DNA from: Scybalousia_A sp045221575
Lineage (GTDB): Bacteria > Bacteroidota > Bacteroidia > Bacteroidales > P3
Assembly: GCA_045221575.1 (NCBI GenBank)
Contig: JBGUWU010000004.1
Location: 1 to 50,858, forward strand
Length of the DNA stretch: 50,858 nt
Direction of reading: 5' to 3'
Positions within the stretch are counted from its first letter, which is position 1. Each line of letters begins with the position of its first letter. Shown in pieces: positions 7,149 through 15,893 of the stretch. The notes beneath the pieces are model-generated. The model did no database searches and was not told the origin of the DNA. It saw only the letters and a program-made list of their open reading frames with translations. The position numbers and the translations under genes were made by a program.

Positions 7149-8489
7149 TTATTTTTTTTCGCTTTTTTTGTTCTTTAATAAAATTTTTGTGTTTGCTTTC
7201 TTGTAAATCAAACAATATATAACAATTGTCAAAAACCAAGAAACAGGAGCAGAAATCCAAATACCAAGAGTTTGAAGAGATGTTCTTGATAAGTACCATG
7301 CCAAAGGAAATCTTACAAGCACAAGAGTAAGAAAACTAATCACCATAGTAATATTTGCATAGCCTAAACCTCTATAGTAAGCTGTAAAACACATCATTGT
7401 TCCAAACAAAACCCAAAAAACTCCATCAACAATTATATATTCTTTTCCTATTCTTATAACTTCACTGTCTGATGTAAATAAAGACATCAAAGTATTAGGA
7501 AAACAAACAAAAACCAACAAAGTAACTAATCCTACCAAAGAGATTATTTTTATTGAAGACTTTAACCCTTTTCTACATCTGTCGTATTGTTTAGCTCCAT
7601 AGTTAGTCCCCACAAAAGAAGTCAAACTTTGTGTTATATTAAGAACTAAAAGTAAAGCAATACTCTCTATTCTTACAGCTGCAGAATAACCTGCTATTGC
7701 ATTTGTTGAAAAAGTTGTAACTAAAAAAAGAAGTAAAACCTGCGTAAGAGAAACAATACTTTGTTGAATACCTGTTGGAAGTCCTAAATGAATAATTTCT
7801 TTAAGAATACTAAGCCCTTGTTTAAACTCTATCTTTTTAAATTCCTTGATATGTTTTCTGTAAAACAAAGCGATACTTACAAAAGATAAGAGTTGCGAAA
7901 CAAAACTTGCCCATGCACTTCCTACAACCCCCCAATGAAATTCAACTATAAAAAGATAAGAAAGAATAACATTGATTATGTTTGCGGGAATCAGAAAATA
8001 CAAACCTGTTGTACTATCTCCCAAACCTCTTAATATTGATATAACAGAGTGAAATATAACGCTAAAAAACATACCAAACATATATATTTGAAAATATGTT
8101 TTTGCGTAATAATGTACTTGTGGTGTCATATCAAAGAATGCAAATATATTATCAGCAAATATGATTGACAAACCACAGATTACCACTCCTAAAAAGATGA
8201 AAAACAAATAAAAAGTCGTGATAATTTGAGGCAGTTTATTATAATCTCTTGCTCCAAAATAATGAGAAACAAGAACACTTCCCCCATTTCCTATTCCAAG
8301 AATCAAACTTGTAATAAAAAAGACAACCGGATAAACACTACCAACAGCAGCCAACTCTCCAATAGAACAAAAATTACCTACAAAAGCACTATTTACCAAC
8401 GAATACATCTGTTGGAAAAGATTTCCGAGCACAATTGGTATTGAGAAAATGAATATACTCTTTGATATGTTTCCTTTTGTTAAATCCAC
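7149..8489 (-). CDS. MATE family multidrug efflux transporter
   Basis: A cation-coupled inner-membrane exporter of the MATE (NorM/DinF) superfamily. The 446-residue protein is hydrophobic throughout, with about twelve predicted membrane segments. The N-terminus (LTKGNISKSIFIFSIPIVLGNLFQQMYSLVNSAFVG) matches the opening helix of prokaryotic MATE proteins of the DinF/VmrA type. The two-fold repeat is visible, with the second half starting near residue 235 (LGLPTGIQQSIVSL). The substrate cannot be told from sequence. It lies 95 bp after the hydrolase gene on the same strand, separated by a short palindrome (8508-8524). Confidence 0.93.
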   Translation of the reverse strand: MDLTKGNISKSIFIFSIPIVLGNLFQQMYSLVNSAFVGNFCSIGELAAVGSVYPVVFFITSLILGIGNGGSVLVSHYFGARDYNKLPQIITTFYLFFIFLGVVICGLSIIFADNIFAFFDMTPQVHYYAKTYFQIYMFGMFFSVIFHSVISILRGLGDSTTGLYFLIPANIINVILSYLFIVEFHWGVVGSAWASFVSQLLSFVSIALFYRKHIKEFKKIEFKQGLSILKEIIHLGLPTGIQQSIVSLTQVLLLFLVTTFSTNAIAGYSAAVRIESIALLLVLNITQSLTSFVGTNYGAKQYDRCRKGLKSSIKIISLVGLVTLLVFVCFPNTLMSLFTSDSEVIRIGKEYIIVDGVFWVLFGTMMCFTAYYRGLGYANITMVISFLTLVLVRFPLAWYLSRTSLQTLGIWISAPVSWFLTIVIYCLIYKKANTKILLKNKKSEKK

Positions 8490-8507
8490 TTCTTACTTTA
8501 TTATAAA

Positions 8508-8524
8508 AGAAAACGGCGTTTTCT
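8508..8524. repeat. AGAAAACGGCGTTTTCT palindrome
   Basis: A 17-bp perfect palindrome with one central base (8-bp arms) in the gap between the hydrolase and the MATE gene. Its AACGGCGTT core recurs in several intergenic regions of the window (see findings). Confidence 0.5.
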
Positions 8525-8584
8525 AATCTAAAGACATCTTTTTATTTCTTAATCTTAAAAAAATGAGACATAAGATTTTGCTTC

Positions 8585-9388
8585 TTACAAGTAACATCTA
8601 TTAGTAAAAGATAAAAATCTATCTTCTATTATTTTTTCTTCCTCCATAAAAGACATATGACCACAATCTAATATCATAACCTCGCTATTTTTTGGCAAAC
8701 AAGCTTGAGGTAGCATAACAGATAAGTCTGCCCTTATATCGTGTCTTCCAATAACAAATAACACAGGAACTTGGCTTTGCTCCAACACAAAATTTCTATC
8801 CTTTCTTACAATCATTCCCATTTGAGCAGCAATAACTCCTTCCTTTTTTGTTGAAGATGCTAATTCTTTAAGACTTTTTATTTCTTCTGCATACTTTTCT
8901 ACATTCTTTTCAGCAAAAAGATTAGGAATAAAATCAACAATGAATTTTAATTTATTTTCATTAATAATTTTACAAGCACGTTTTCTATTTTCTTTACCTT
9001 TAGGATTATCTTCGTTTGCTGTAGAATGAAGTAAACAAAAGCCTTTCAAGTAATTAGGATATTGTTCTGCAAAACATAATGTTACCATTCCTCCCATACT
9101 ATGTCCAATCATCACACAGTCTTTCACATGAAGTTCATCTAAAACTTGCTTTACCATTTCTGCCTGCAATTCCATAGAAGAAACATCTTCAACAACTTCG
9201 CTTTCTCCGTGTCCTATTAAATCTATGGCTACAAGATTAATATCTTTATCTTTATATGCTTGAAAAATTTTATCCCAAACAAGCAAATTATTCATATATC
9301 CATGCAAAAGAACTATAGTCTTATCTCCTCTACCCTCTTTTCTAAAGTTTATAATTTTATCTTTGAACTTTATAGTCTTATATATCAT
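8585..9388 (-). CDS. Alpha/beta-fold hydrolase
   Basis: A 267-residue cytoplasmic serine hydrolase. The oxyanion-hole region is LLHGYMNN (27-34), and DLIGHGES is at 56-63. The nucleophile S97 sits in the elbow GHSMGG (95-100). The acid is probably D217 in GRHDIRAD and the base H244 in CGHMSF, so the triad is complete. This pattern is shared by esterases, haloperoxidase-like and MenH/BioH-like enzymes, and the substrate cannot be told. A MenD-like gene is in the window but 8 kb away, so no pathway link is claimed. A -7 element (9419-9426) lies about 30 nt upstream. There is no signal peptide. Confidence 0.9.
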   Translation of the reverse strand: MIYKTIKFKDKIINFRKEGRGDKTIVLLHGYMNNLLVWDKIFQAYKDKDINLVAIDLIGHGESEVVEDVSSMELQAEMVKQVLDELHVKDCVMIGHSMGGMVTLCFAEQYPNYLKGFCLLHSTANEDNPKGKENRKRACKIINENKLKFIVDFIPNLFAEKNVEKYAEEIKSLKELASSTKKEGVIAAQMGMIVRKDRNFVLEQSQVPVLFVIGRHDIRADLSVMLPQACLPKNSEVMILDCGHMSFMEEEKIIEDRFLSFTNRCYL

Positions 9389-9418
9389 ATTTGATCTGTC
9401 TATCTCTAAAATTTTTTA

Positions 9419-9426
9419 CAAAAGTA
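9419..9426 (-). promoter_or_regulatory. -7 promoter element of the hydrolase gene
   Basis: The minus strand reads TACTTTTG, matching TAnnTTTG, about 30 nt before the ATG at 9388. It is divergent from the pyrG promoter. Confidence 0.5.
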
Positions 9427-9504
9427 TAAAAAAAATACTACCTACAAAAAAAATCAACAACGCAATTTTTGGCGTTTTACTTTTCTTAAACAAAAAAAAT
9501 ATCT

Positions 9505-9512
9505 TACCTTTG
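9505..9512 (+). promoter_or_regulatory. -7 promoter element of pyrG
   Basis: TACCTTTG followed by CA matches TAnnTTTGCA and lies 31 nt before the ATG at 9544. No well-spaced -33 TTTG was found. Confidence 0.55.
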
Positions 9513-9543
9513 CACTTTAATTTAGAACAAAACTTATTATCAT

Positions 9544-11148
9544 ATGTTTACCACAAGATATATATTCGTAACAGGAGGAGTTACATCTTCTTTAGGGAAA
9601 GGCATTATTTCATCTTCTCTTGCTCTTCTTTTAAAATCAAGAGGTTTTTCAGTAACAAATCAAAAACTTGATCCTTATATTAATGTTGATCCAGGAACTC
9701 TCAATCCTTATGAACATGGAGAATGTTATGTTACAGAAGATGGTGCAGAAACAGATTTAGATCTTGGACATTATGAACGTTTTACTAATGTTCGTACTTC
9801 ACAAGCTAACAATGTAACTACAGGAAGAATATATCAAAGTGTGATAGACAAAGAAAGAAAAGGAGAATACCTTGGTTCTACTGTTCAAGTTATACCTCAT
9901 ATTACAGATGAGATTAAAAACAGAATAAAAATCTTAGGTAATACAGGTAAATATGATTTTGTTATAACAGAAATTGGTGGAGTTGTAGGAGATATTGAGA
10001 GTTTGCCTTTTGTTGAAGCCGTACGTCAATTAAAACGAGAATTCGGAAAACAAGCTCTTGTAATTCATCTTACTTATGTTCCTTATCTTGCAGCTGCAGG
10101 AGAACTTAAAACAAAGCCAACACAAAACTCAGTAAAAAGCATGCTTTCTATTGGTGTTCAACCTGACATCATTGTTTGCCGTTGTGAACATCATTTAACA
10201 GAAAGCGTTCGTGCTAAGATTTCTCTTTTCTGCAATGTTGATAAAGAATGTGTAATAGAAAGCATTGATGCTTCAACAATATATCAAGTTCCACTGAACA
10301 TGCAAGAAGAGGGCTTAGACACACAGGTATTAAAGAAAACAGATACTCCTTTAAATTCAGAACCAGACCTTTCTTCTTGGAAAAAATTCCTTTATAAGTT
10401 AGAAAATCCTTTAAAAGAAACAACAATTGGTATAGTTGGAAAATACGTTGAGCTTCATGATGCTTACAAATCAATAAGTGAAGCATTAATTCACGCAGGT
10501 ACATACTTGCAAACAAAAGTAAATATTCGTTGGATTCACTCTGAAGAATTGGAAAAAGGAGAAGAAATTCTACAAAGCAAGTTAGAGGGTTTAGATGGTA
10601 TTCTTGTTGCTCCAGGTTTTGGCTCAAGAGGAATACTTGGTAAGATTCTTGCCTGTCAATATGCGAGAGAAAATTCAATACCTTTCTTTGGTATTTGTTT
10701 AGGAATGCAATTAGCAGTCGTAGAGTTTGCTCGCAACGTCTTAGGTTGGAAAAACGCAAACAGCGTTGAGATGATGAATTCCACACCTTACCCTGTCATA
10801 GACATAATGGAGGAACAGAAGAAAATAAGCAACCTTGGTCACACTATGCGTTTGGGTAATTATCCTTGTGATTTGAAAGAAGGAAGTCATATCTTTGAAG
10901 CTTACAAACAAAAACAGATAAAAGAAAGACATCGTCATAGATATGAATTTAATAATAAATATCTAAAAGATTTTGAGCAAGCGGGTATGATTGCAACAGG
11001 TATAAATCCAGACACAAACCTTGTTGAAGTGGTGGAAATAAAACAACACCCATACTTTGTTGGCACTCAATTCCACCCAGAGTATGCTTCTACTGTAGAA
11101 AACCCTGCTCCTTTGTTTATTGAGTTCGTAAAAGCAACTATAAGATAA
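9544..11148 (+). CDS. pyrG: CTP synthase PyrG
   Basis: PyrG makes CTP from UTP, using ATP and ammonia from glutamine. The 534-residue length is normal. The N-terminal synthase domain starts with the conserved TGGVTSSLGKGI P-loop (about 10-21) and has DPYINVDPGTLNPYEHGE (about 43-60). The C-terminal class-I glutaminase domain has nucleophile C385 in GICLGMQ, and the His-Glu pair in FHPEYAST near 512-519. The chosen ATG lies 31 nt after a -7 element. It is a second pyrimidine gene near pyrBI but on the opposite strand with its own promoter. It lies 24 bp upstream of a tyrosine-phosphatase gene. Confidence 0.98.
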   Translation: MFTTRYIFVTGGVTSSLGKGIISSSLALLLKSRGFSVTNQKLDPYINVDPGTLNPYEHGECYVTEDGAETDLDLGHYERFTNVRTSQANNVTTGRIYQSVIDKERKGEYLGSTVQVIPHITDEIKNRIKILGNTGKYDFVITEIGGVVGDIESLPFVEAVRQLKREFGKQALVIHLTYVPYLAAAGELKTKPTQNSVKSMLSIGVQPDIIVCRCEHHLTESVRAKISLFCNVDKECVIESIDASTIYQVPLNMQEEGLDTQVLKKTDTPLNSEPDLSSWKKFLYKLENPLKETTIGIVGKYVELHDAYKSISEALIHAGTYLQTKVNIRWIHSEELEKGEEILQSKLEGLDGILVAPGFGSRGILGKILACQYARENSIPFFGICLGMQLAVVEFARNVLGWKNANSVEMMNSTPYPVIDIMEEQKKISNLGHTMRLGNYPCDLKEGSHIFEAYKQKQIKERHRHRYEFNNKYLKDFEQAGMIATGINPDTNLVEVVEIKQHPYFVGTQFHPEYASTVENPAPLFIEFVKATIR

Positions 11149-11172
11149 GTTTCATAGAAACCTAACCTATCT

Positions 11173-11667
11173 ATGGCTAATAAAGAGATTAACAAAACAA
11201 GCATTCTTTTTGTTTGTTTGGGAAACATCTGTCGTTCGCCTGCAGGAGAAGAGGTAATGAAACAAATTCTTATCTCTCACAAAAGAATAGATGATTTTGT
11301 CGTAGACTCTTGTGGCATTGGTGGGTGGCACATTGGTCATCTACCCGACAAAAGAATGATAATGTTAGGTAAGAAAAGAGGTTATAAATTCACTCACTTA
11401 GTAAGACAACTCACAAGAGAAGATTTCGTTAAGTTTGACTTTATTCTGGGAATGGACGATGAGATTATGACGATCTTATACAGCAAAGCCAAAACAAAAG
11501 AAGAAAAAGACAAAATAATACCATTAGGACAATATATCACAAAATTTGACAAGCAAAGTGAAATACCTGATCCTTATTACGGAAAAGAAGAAGACTTTAT
11601 TTTTGCATTGGATCTATTAGAAAATGCTTGCGAAGAATTTTACAATAAAGTTCTAAAACAAAAATAG
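11173..11667 (+). CDS. Low-molecular-weight protein-tyrosine phosphatase
   Basis: A 164-residue cytoplasmic phosphatase of the LMW-PTP family. The P-loop CLGNICRS has the nucleophile C15 and R21 (Cx5R), and the general acid D133 lies in IPDPYYG. Relatives dephosphorylate bacterial tyrosine kinases or small phosphomonoesters; the substrate here is unknown. It starts 24 bp after pyrG and probably shares its transcript. A strong hairpin follows. Confidence 0.95.
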   Translation: MANKEINKTSILFVCLGNICRSPAGEEVMKQILISHKRIDDFVVDSCGIGGWHIGHLPDKRMIMLGKKRGYKFTHLVRQLTREDFVKFDFILGMDDEIMTILYSKAKTKEEKDKIIPLGQYITKFDKQSEIPDPYYGKEEDFIFALDLLENACEEFYNKVLKQK

Positions 11668-11692
11668 AATACAAATAGTCAAAACAAAAAAA

Positions 11693-11727
11693 AAGGTGAT
11701 TAGAATAATAAAAAATCTAATCACCTT
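11693..11727. terminator. Bidirectional terminator between convergent genes
   Basis: A 12-bp perfect stem AAGGTGATTAGA / TCTAATCACCTT with an 11-nt loop lies between the phosphatase (+) and folD (-). The long A-run on its left is the U-tract for the minus strand. The AAGGTGA arm resembles the hairpin at 7022-7056. Confidence 0.8.
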
Positions 11728-11765
11728 CTTTACTATTAATTACTTTTATGTTTCTAATACGAACT

Positions 11766-12659
11766 CTATTTATATATTTCTTTTTTATATGCTTTAAGAG
11801 TATTTATCAGCAAGGAAACTATTGTCATTGGGCCTACACCTCCAGGAACAGGAGTTATATAAGAACATTTTTTCTTTACGTTTTCAAAATCTACATCTCC
11901 GGTAATATAGTATCCTTTTTCACTATCATCTTTTATTCTATGAATACCAACATCTATAACCACAGCTCCTTCTTTTACCATATCTTCTGTCACAAATGCT
12001 GGCTTACCAATAGCAGCTATGATTATATCTGCTTGAGAACATATCTCTTTAAGCTGTTTTGTTTTAGAATGACACAAAGTTACAGTTGCGTCCATGCCTT
12101 TTCTTGACATAAGAACAGCCATAGGAGTTCCCACTATATCACTTCTTCCTAATACAACACAAGATTTACCAACCGTTTCTATATTTGCTCGTTCCAAAAG
12201 AGTAACTATTCCACAAGGAGTAGCAGGCAAGTAACTTGGTAAAGAAAGTAGCATTCTTCCTGCATTAATTGGGTGAAAACCATCAACATCTTTCCTAGGA
12301 TCAATATGAGCTATTACCTTCTTTTCATCTATATGTTTTGGCAAAGGCATTTGAACTATATAACCATCAACTTCATCATCATTGTTAAGAAAATCTATTG
12401 TCTGCAATAGTTCTTCTTCTGTTATTGTAGCAGGAAAACGATAAACGGAAGAGGTAAAACCTACTTCTTGACTTTGTTTTTCTTTACTTTTTACATAAGA
12501 AAGACTTGCTCCATCTTCTCCTACTAACACAGCAACAAGATGAGGTGGTCTTTGTCCGTGGTCAAGAATATCTGCAACTTCTTTTTTTATTTCTTCTTTA
12601 ATAGTTGCTGCTATTGCTTTTCCATCTATTAGGATAGGTTCTTTTATTTGTTCTTGCAT
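11766..12659 (-). CDS. folD: Bifunctional methylene-THF dehydrogenase/cyclohydrolase FolD
   Basis: FolD interconverts 5,10-methylene-, methenyl- and 10-formyl-tetrahydrofolate with NADP, supplying one-carbon units. The 297-residue length is normal. The catalytic Tyr/Lys are in SYVKSKEKQSQEVG (about 54-67), QMPLPKHID is present, the dinucleotide site is VVLGRSDIVGTPMA, and the family signature TPVPGGVGPMT is near the C-terminus. It lies 29 bp downstream of ffh and is probably in the same transcript. Confidence 0.97.
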   Translation of the reverse strand: MQEQIKEPILIDGKAIAATIKEEIKKEVADILDHGQRPPHLVAVLVGEDGASLSYVKSKEKQSQEVGFTSSVYRFPATITEEELLQTIDFLNNDDEVDGYIVQMPLPKHIDEKKVIAHIDPRKDVDGFHPINAGRMLLSLPSYLPATPCGIVTLLERANIETVGKSCVVLGRSDIVGTPMAVLMSRKGMDATVTLCHSKTKQLKEICSQADIIIAAIGKPAFVTEDMVKEGAVVIDVGIHRIKDDSEKGYYITGDVDFENVKKKCSYITPVPGGVGPMTIVSLLINTLKAYKKEIYK

Positions 12660-12688
12660 AGTTGATAAGATTATTAAGGTTATATTGT

Positions 12689-14023
12689 TTATCTTCTTTT
12701 TCTAAGGTTTTTTATTGCCGCCATTTTGTTCATTTTTCCAGAAGAAACACTTTGCATCATCTTACGAGTTTGATCAAATTGTTTCAACAAACGATTGACA
12801 TCTTCTATCTTAGTTCCGCTTCCCTTAGCAATTCGTTGTTTTCTTGATACATCAATTATATTTGGATGCTCTCTTTCTTGCGGTGTCATACTACCGATTA
12901 TGGCTTCTATATTTTTAAAAGCGTCTTCTTTTATATCAACGTCTTTCATCATCTTTCCAACTCCTGGTATCATACCCATAATATCTTTTAAATTACCCAT
13001 TTTCTTTATTTGTTGGATTTGAGAAAGAAAATCGTTAAAATCAAAAGTATTACTATGGATTTTTTTAGATAGTTTTCTGGCTTCTTGTTCATCATATTGT
13101 TCTTGAGCTTTCTCCACCAAAGAAACAATATCTCCCATTCCCAATATACGATTAGCCATTCTATCTGGGTGGAATACATCTAAAGCATCAAGCTTTTCAC
13201 CTATTGAAATAAATTTAATAGGTTTAGTAACAACGTGTCTTATTGTTAAAGCAGCACCACCACGAGTATCACCATCAAGTTTTGTTAATACAACTCCATC
13301 ATAGTTTAATCTATCGTGGAATGCTTTTGCAGTATTAACTGCATCTTGTCCGGTCATTGAATCCACAACAAACAAAGTCTCTGTTGGATTAACCGCTTGC
13401 TTAATGTTGGATATTTCGTCCATCATTTGCTCATCAACAGCCAAACGTCCAGCTGTATCTATGATAACAACATTGATATTTTCTTGCTTTGCTTGTTGAA
13501 TACCTTTCGTTGCCAAATCTACTGGATTGTTATTTCCTTCTTCAGTAAAGACTGGCACATCTATTTGTTCACAAAGTACTTGTAATTGATTGATTGCGGC
13601 TGGTCTATATACGTCTCCTGCAACCACAAGGACTTTTTTGTTCTTTTTATTTTTAAGATAAGAAGCTAATTTAGCAGAAAATGTTGTCTTACCGCTACCT
13701 TGAAGACCTGCAATAAGCACGATGGCTGGCTGTCCTTTGATATTGATTTCCTCAGTAGTCTCTCCCATCAAAGTAACCAACTCGTCATGTACCATCTTCA
13801 CCATCATTTGTCCTGGCTCTACGCTTGTAAGTACATTTTGACCGAGTGCTTTTTGCTTAACTTTATCACAAAATTCTTTAGCTATGGAATAACTAACGTC
13901 AGCGTCTATCAAAGCCTTACGAATCTCCTTCATGCTTTCGGAGACATTAATTTCTGTAATCCTTCCTTTTCCTTTGATTATTTTAAAGGCTCTATCAAGT
14001 TTCTCGGATAAGTTTTCAAACAT
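12689..14023 (-). CDS. ffh: Signal recognition particle protein Ffh
   Basis: The SRP54 GTPase that binds signal sequences and, with 4.5S RNA and FtsY, targets membrane proteins. The 444 residues comprise the N domain (1 to about 85), the G domain with P-loop GLQGSGKTT (about 109-117), DTAGR and TKLDGD, and the M domain from about 300, rich in Met with the GKMNKM tail. The ATG at 14023 opens the conserved MFENLSEKLDRAFKIIKGKG. A good -7 element lies 31-38 nt upstream. folD follows after 29 bp. Confidence 0.98.
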   Translation of the reverse strand: MFENLSEKLDRAFKIIKGKGRITEINVSESMKEIRKALIDADVSYSIAKEFCDKVKQKALGQNVLTSVEPGQMMVKMVHDELVTLMGETTEEINIKGQPAIVLIAGLQGSGKTTFSAKLASYLKNKKNKKVLVVAGDVYRPAAINQLQVLCEQIDVPVFTEEGNNNPVDLATKGIQQAKQENINVVIIDTAGRLAVDEQMMDEISNIKQAVNPTETLFVVDSMTGQDAVNTAKAFHDRLNYDGVVLTKLDGDTRGGAALTIRHVVTKPIKFISIGEKLDALDVFHPDRMANRILGMGDIVSLVEKAQEQYDEQEARKLSKKIHSNTFDFNDFLSQIQQIKKMGNLKDIMGMIPGVGKMMKDVDIKEDAFKNIEAIIGSMTPQEREHPNIIDVSRKQRIAKGSGTKIEDVNRLLKQFDQTRKMMQSVSSGKMNKMAAIKNLRKRR

Positions 14024-14053
14024 CTTCTTTTCTTTCTATTTAATTTCGGAGTG

Positions 14054-14061
14054 CAAAGTTA
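14054..14061 (-). promoter_or_regulatory. -7 promoter element of ffh
   Basis: The minus strand reads TAACTTTG followed by CA, a match to TAnnTTTGCA, about 30 nt upstream of the ffh ATG. Confidence 0.6.
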
Positions 14062-14123
14062 CAAAGTTTCTTCGAAAGCACAATATTTTTTCTTTATTAA
14101 GATGATTATTGTCGCTGTTTTTG

Positions 14124-14276
14124 CTGAATAAATCGCCGTTTATTCTCTGCCAAAAGAGTAATAAAATTTGCCACTTTTGATTTGTTTGACGCCAAATCAA
14201 ATCTTAGTGTCAAAAAAAACTATTTTTTTGATATAAAAACCAAGTTTGGCGGCAAGAGAACGGCGTTTGGCAAAAA
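14124..14276. repeat. GCC/GGC-rich palindromic intergenic element, copy A
   Basis: This gap between divergent ffh and the nucleotidyltransferase gene holds alternating TTTGCC, GCCAAATCAAAT, TTTGGCGGCAAG and AACGGCGTTTGGC motifs in AT-rich sequence. Two segments recur in the 25.2-25.3 kb gap: 14242-14275 in reverse orientation (31 of 34 matching 25214-25247) and 14217-14240 in direct orientation (23 of 24 matching 25265-25288). No protein is encoded. It looks like a small non-autonomous repeat. Confidence 0.6.
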
Positions 14277-14319
14277 ATAATCTTTCTTTTCTAAAACATA
14301 AGCATAAAAAAATATTTTG

Positions 14320-14327
14320 TAATTTTG
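14320..14327 (+). promoter_or_regulatory. -7 promoter element of the nucleotidyltransferase gene
   Basis: TAATTTTG followed by CA matches TAnnTTTGCA and lies 54 nt before the ATG at 14382. Confidence 0.5.
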
Positions 14328-14381
14328 CAAAGTCAAACTGTTGTACAATAGTATGGTTTGATAAAGCAGAACTATAAAAGA

Positions 14382-15806
14382 ATGAACTTAAAAGAACACA
14401 TAGATAACGATATTTTTCATTTAATAGGCAACGTTGCTGATACCATGAACATAGATGCTTATGTAGTAGGTGGCTATGTTAGGGATATAATCCTCAAACG
14501 TCCAAGCACAGATATTGATATTGTTTGTATTGGAAGTGGTATTGAACTTGCAAAACAAGTAGCGGACACTCTACCTCATAGAAAGAAGGTTTCTGTTTTC
14601 AAGTCTTTTGGCACAGCTATGATACATTATTTTTCAGAAGGTAAAGATTGGCAAGTAGAATTTGTAGGTGCAAGAAAAGAAAGTTACAGACGTGATAGCA
14701 GAAAGCCTATTGTAGAAGACGGAACCTTGCAAGATGACCAAAATCGCAGAGATTTTACTATCAATGCAATGGCTATATCTCTCAACAACCAAACTTTTGG
14801 AGAATTATTAGACCCTTTTGACGGCATATACGATATTAGTAGACAGATAATCCGCACTCCTTTAGATCCTGACATTACTTTTTCTGACGACCCTTTGAGA
14901 ATGTTGCGTTGTATTCGTTTTGCCACACAGTTAGACTTCTCTATTTTACCTGAAACTTTTGACGCTATAAAAAGAAACTGCGAAAGAATAAAAATAATAT
15001 CACAAGAAAGAATAACAGAAGAACTAAACAAAATGTTACTTTCAAAACGTCCTTCTTCGGCATTTCATCTTTTGGATAAAAGTGGGCTTTTGAAAATAAT
15101 CTTTCCTGAGTTTGTTGCACTCAAAGGAGTAGAAAGTGTTGGTGAAAGGTCGCATAAGGATAACTTTTTACACACTTTGCAAGTATTAGACAACGTTTCT
15201 TTGATGAGTAACAAACTTTTCTTACGTTGGGCTGCGGTTATGCACGACATAGCTAAGCCTTTGTGCAAGCATTACGACGAAAAAACAGGTTATTCCTTCC
15301 ATGGTCATGAGGTAAAAGGCTCTTATATGGTTGAAAAACTATTTCGCCGTATGCACTTACCTCTTAATGAGAATATGAAATATGTTCAAAAACTTGTACT
15401 TCTTCATCTTCGTCCGATAGCATTAGTAGAACAAGTAACAGATAGTGCTATTAGGCGTTGTCTATTTGAAGCTGGCGATGATATTGAGGATTTGTTGATA
15501 CTGTGTAAAAGTGATATTACAAGCAAAAATATTTTCAAGAAACAAAAATATCTAAACAATCTTCGCTTAGTTCAACAAAAGATGAAAGAAATTGAAGAAA
15601 AGGACAGAATAAGAAACTTTAAGGTTCCTGTAAGCGGAGAGGAGATAATGGAAATGTACAATCTTGAACCTTGTAAAACCGTTGGCATATTAAAAGATAC
15701 CATTAAAGATGCAATATTGGACGGAAAGATTGCAAATGACAGAGATGAAGCATTGAAACTCTTAGATTTTGAGGCAAAAAAAATGGGTTTAAAGAAAAAA
15801 GACTAA
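14382..15806 (+). CDS. CCA-adding/poly(A) polymerase family tRNA nucleotidyltransferase with HD domain
   Basis: A class II nucleotidyltransferase that adds or repairs the tRNA 3' CCA end, or is a close relative. The head domain has GGYVRDIILKRPSTDIDIV with the DxD metal ligands. The RNA-binding neck has DPLRMLRCIRFATQL. A C-terminal HD domain has MHDIAKP, the expected layout for CCA enzymes with an HD phosphohydrolase module. I chose the ATG at 14382 (474 residues, MNLKEHIDND). A TTG eight codons upstream also keeps the frame but lies nearer the promoter and adds an unconserved stretch. It stands alone, divergent from ffh. Confidence 0.93.
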   Translation: MNLKEHIDNDIFHLIGNVADTMNIDAYVVGGYVRDIILKRPSTDIDIVCIGSGIELAKQVADTLPHRKKVSVFKSFGTAMIHYFSEGKDWQVEFVGARKESYRRDSRKPIVEDGTLQDDQNRRDFTINAMAISLNNQTFGELLDPFDGIYDISRQIIRTPLDPDITFSDDPLRMLRCIRFATQLDFSILPETFDAIKRNCERIKIISQERITEELNKMLLSKRPSSAFHLLDKSGLLKIIFPEFVALKGVESVGERSHKDNFLHTLQVLDNVSLMSNKLFLRWAAVMHDIAKPLCKHYDEKTGYSFHGHEVKGSYMVEKLFRRMHLPLNENMKYVQKLVLLHLRPIALVEQVTDSAIRRCLFEAGDDIEDLLILCKSDITSKNIFKKQKYLNNLRLVQQKMKEIEEKDRIRNFKVPVSGEEIMEMYNLEPCKTVGILKDTIKDAILDGKIANDRDEALKLLDFEAKKMGLKKKD

Positions 15807-15836
15807 GATTATTGATATAGGTTTTAAGAAATTTTG

Positions 15837-15844
15837 TAATTTTG
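15837..15844 (+). promoter_or_regulatory. -7 promoter element of purQ
   Basis: TAATTTTG followed by CA, 49 nt before the purQ ATG. Confidence 0.5.
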
Positions 15845-15893
15845 CACCAATAAAGTTAATGATAGACAAATAAACAAAACTAATATATAAGAT

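Noticed and set aside
7054..7299. An 81-codon minus-strand frame overlapping the end of the MATE gene
   Set aside because: Its first part is out-of-frame MATE sequence with poly-Lys from an AT-rich tract. Only the last 18 codons (from the ATG at 7110) are kept, as a possible leader peptide.
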